Positions 12,940-13,166 of a DNA stretch of 13,166 nucleotides are shown piece by piece (position 1 is the stretch's first letter; each line of letters opens with the position of its first letter). The position numbers and the translations under genes were made by a program. The stretch is from an uncultured Planctomycetaceae bacterium (GTDB lineage Bacteria > Planctomycetota > Planctomycetia > Planctomycetales > Planctomycetaceae), in NCBI GenBank assembly GCA_903921605.1, contig CAIXQV010000749.1, positions 1 to 13,166 on the forward strand. Direction: 5' to 3'. The notes under the pieces were generated by a model. The model searched no databases, was not told the origin of the DNA, and saw only the letters and a program-made list of their open reading frames with translations.

Positions 12940-13166
12940 ATGACAACAAACACAAAAGCTCTGGAACTGTCGTCACCGCCGGGGCCGCCTGACGATCAGG
13001 ATGGTGCGGGCGTTGCGGCGCAGACGCGGATTGAGTGCCGCAGTTCGGAACCGTTTGATCGGTGGTTGTCTGAACTGGCGGGTTCTCTGGCGTTGACAAC
13101 CTATCAGGCCGGCAAGCTGGCTGTGCTCGGCTGGCGTGGATCGCAGCCATCGCTGTTAATGCGGCA
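12940..13166 (+). CDS. TIGR03032-family protein (partial, 3' end outside window)
   Basis: The first 75 residues of a protein that continues past the window. After a Pro/Asp-rich variable leader (ELSSPPGPPDDQDGAGVAA) comes the family's opening block: FDRWLSELAGSLALTTYQAG, then KLAVLGWRGSQPSLLMR. The TTYQAGKL motif is characteristic of TIGR03032, a conserved family of unknown function predicted to fold as a beta-propeller-like domain. I chose the ATG at 12940, just before the leader. The frame is open further upstream to about 12709, and an alternative ATG at 12805 would add a hydrophobic, His-rich 45 residues. Neither start has a strong ribosome-binding site. Family call fairly sure; start less so. 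Confidence 0.72.
   Translation, partial: MTTNTKALELSSPPGPPDDQDGAGVAAQTRIECRSSEPFDRWLSELAGSLALTTYQAGKLAVLGWRGSQPSLLMR

Overview
The window most likely comes from a planctomycete chromosome. Three things suggest this: a 22-residue leucine-rich-repeat lipoprotein ending in an AEDFWKRYDLG-type tail, a TIGR03032-family gene at the right edge, and intergenic inverted repeats of the ACCACGAA..CACGAAA and CTCGCTCCGCCGAGA types that I associate with these genomes. This is a judgement from sequence style; there is no rRNA to confirm it.

Left part (1-4710) is ordinary chromosome. It holds the 3' three quarters of murD, a translationally coupled LRR lipoprotein gene (ATGA overlap), a 707-bp repeat-bearing spacer, and a secreted CocE/NonD-type serine hydrolase. 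It ends at a minus-strand tRNA terminator and the 3' 45 nt of a tRNA with a CAU anticodon. The 5' half of that tRNA is missing at this position.

Middle part (about 4756 onward) looks like an integrated element whose left att core is the tRNA 3' fragment. In order it carries a small excisionase-like DNA-binding protein, a 316-aa protein with a C-terminal winged-helix-like region (preceded by a two-state hairpin leader), and a 58-aa coupled ORF. Then come a 90-bp tandem duplication holding two 26-bp palindromes, a duplicated and decaying pair of small unknown genes (called A and B here), and a compact serine recombinase. Several coding remnants are frameshifted, truncated or chimeric, so the region is turning over.

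Right part (9156-12939) is sparse and repeat-rich. It holds a 74-aa minus-strand ORF, an intact HDAC/acetylpolyamine-amidohydrolase-fold enzyme with all zinc ligands, and a chimeric defence-gene relic. In that relic the N-terminal domain of a type I restriction-modification HsdM runs directly into the C-terminal part of a CBASS CD-NTase (SMODS plus the start of an AGS-C sensor). About 1 kb of repeat-containing, apparently gene-free DNA follows, then the 5' end of a TIGR03032 gene.

The most informative observations are the tRNA att scar, the HsdM::CD-NTase fusion relic, the 12+2+12 palindromes upstream of the serine recombinase, the duplicated A-B gene pair, and the interlocked hairpins before the 5599 gene. 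No complete, recognisable new multi-gene system is proven by the sequence alone. No CRISPR array or insertion sequence with a transposase was seen.
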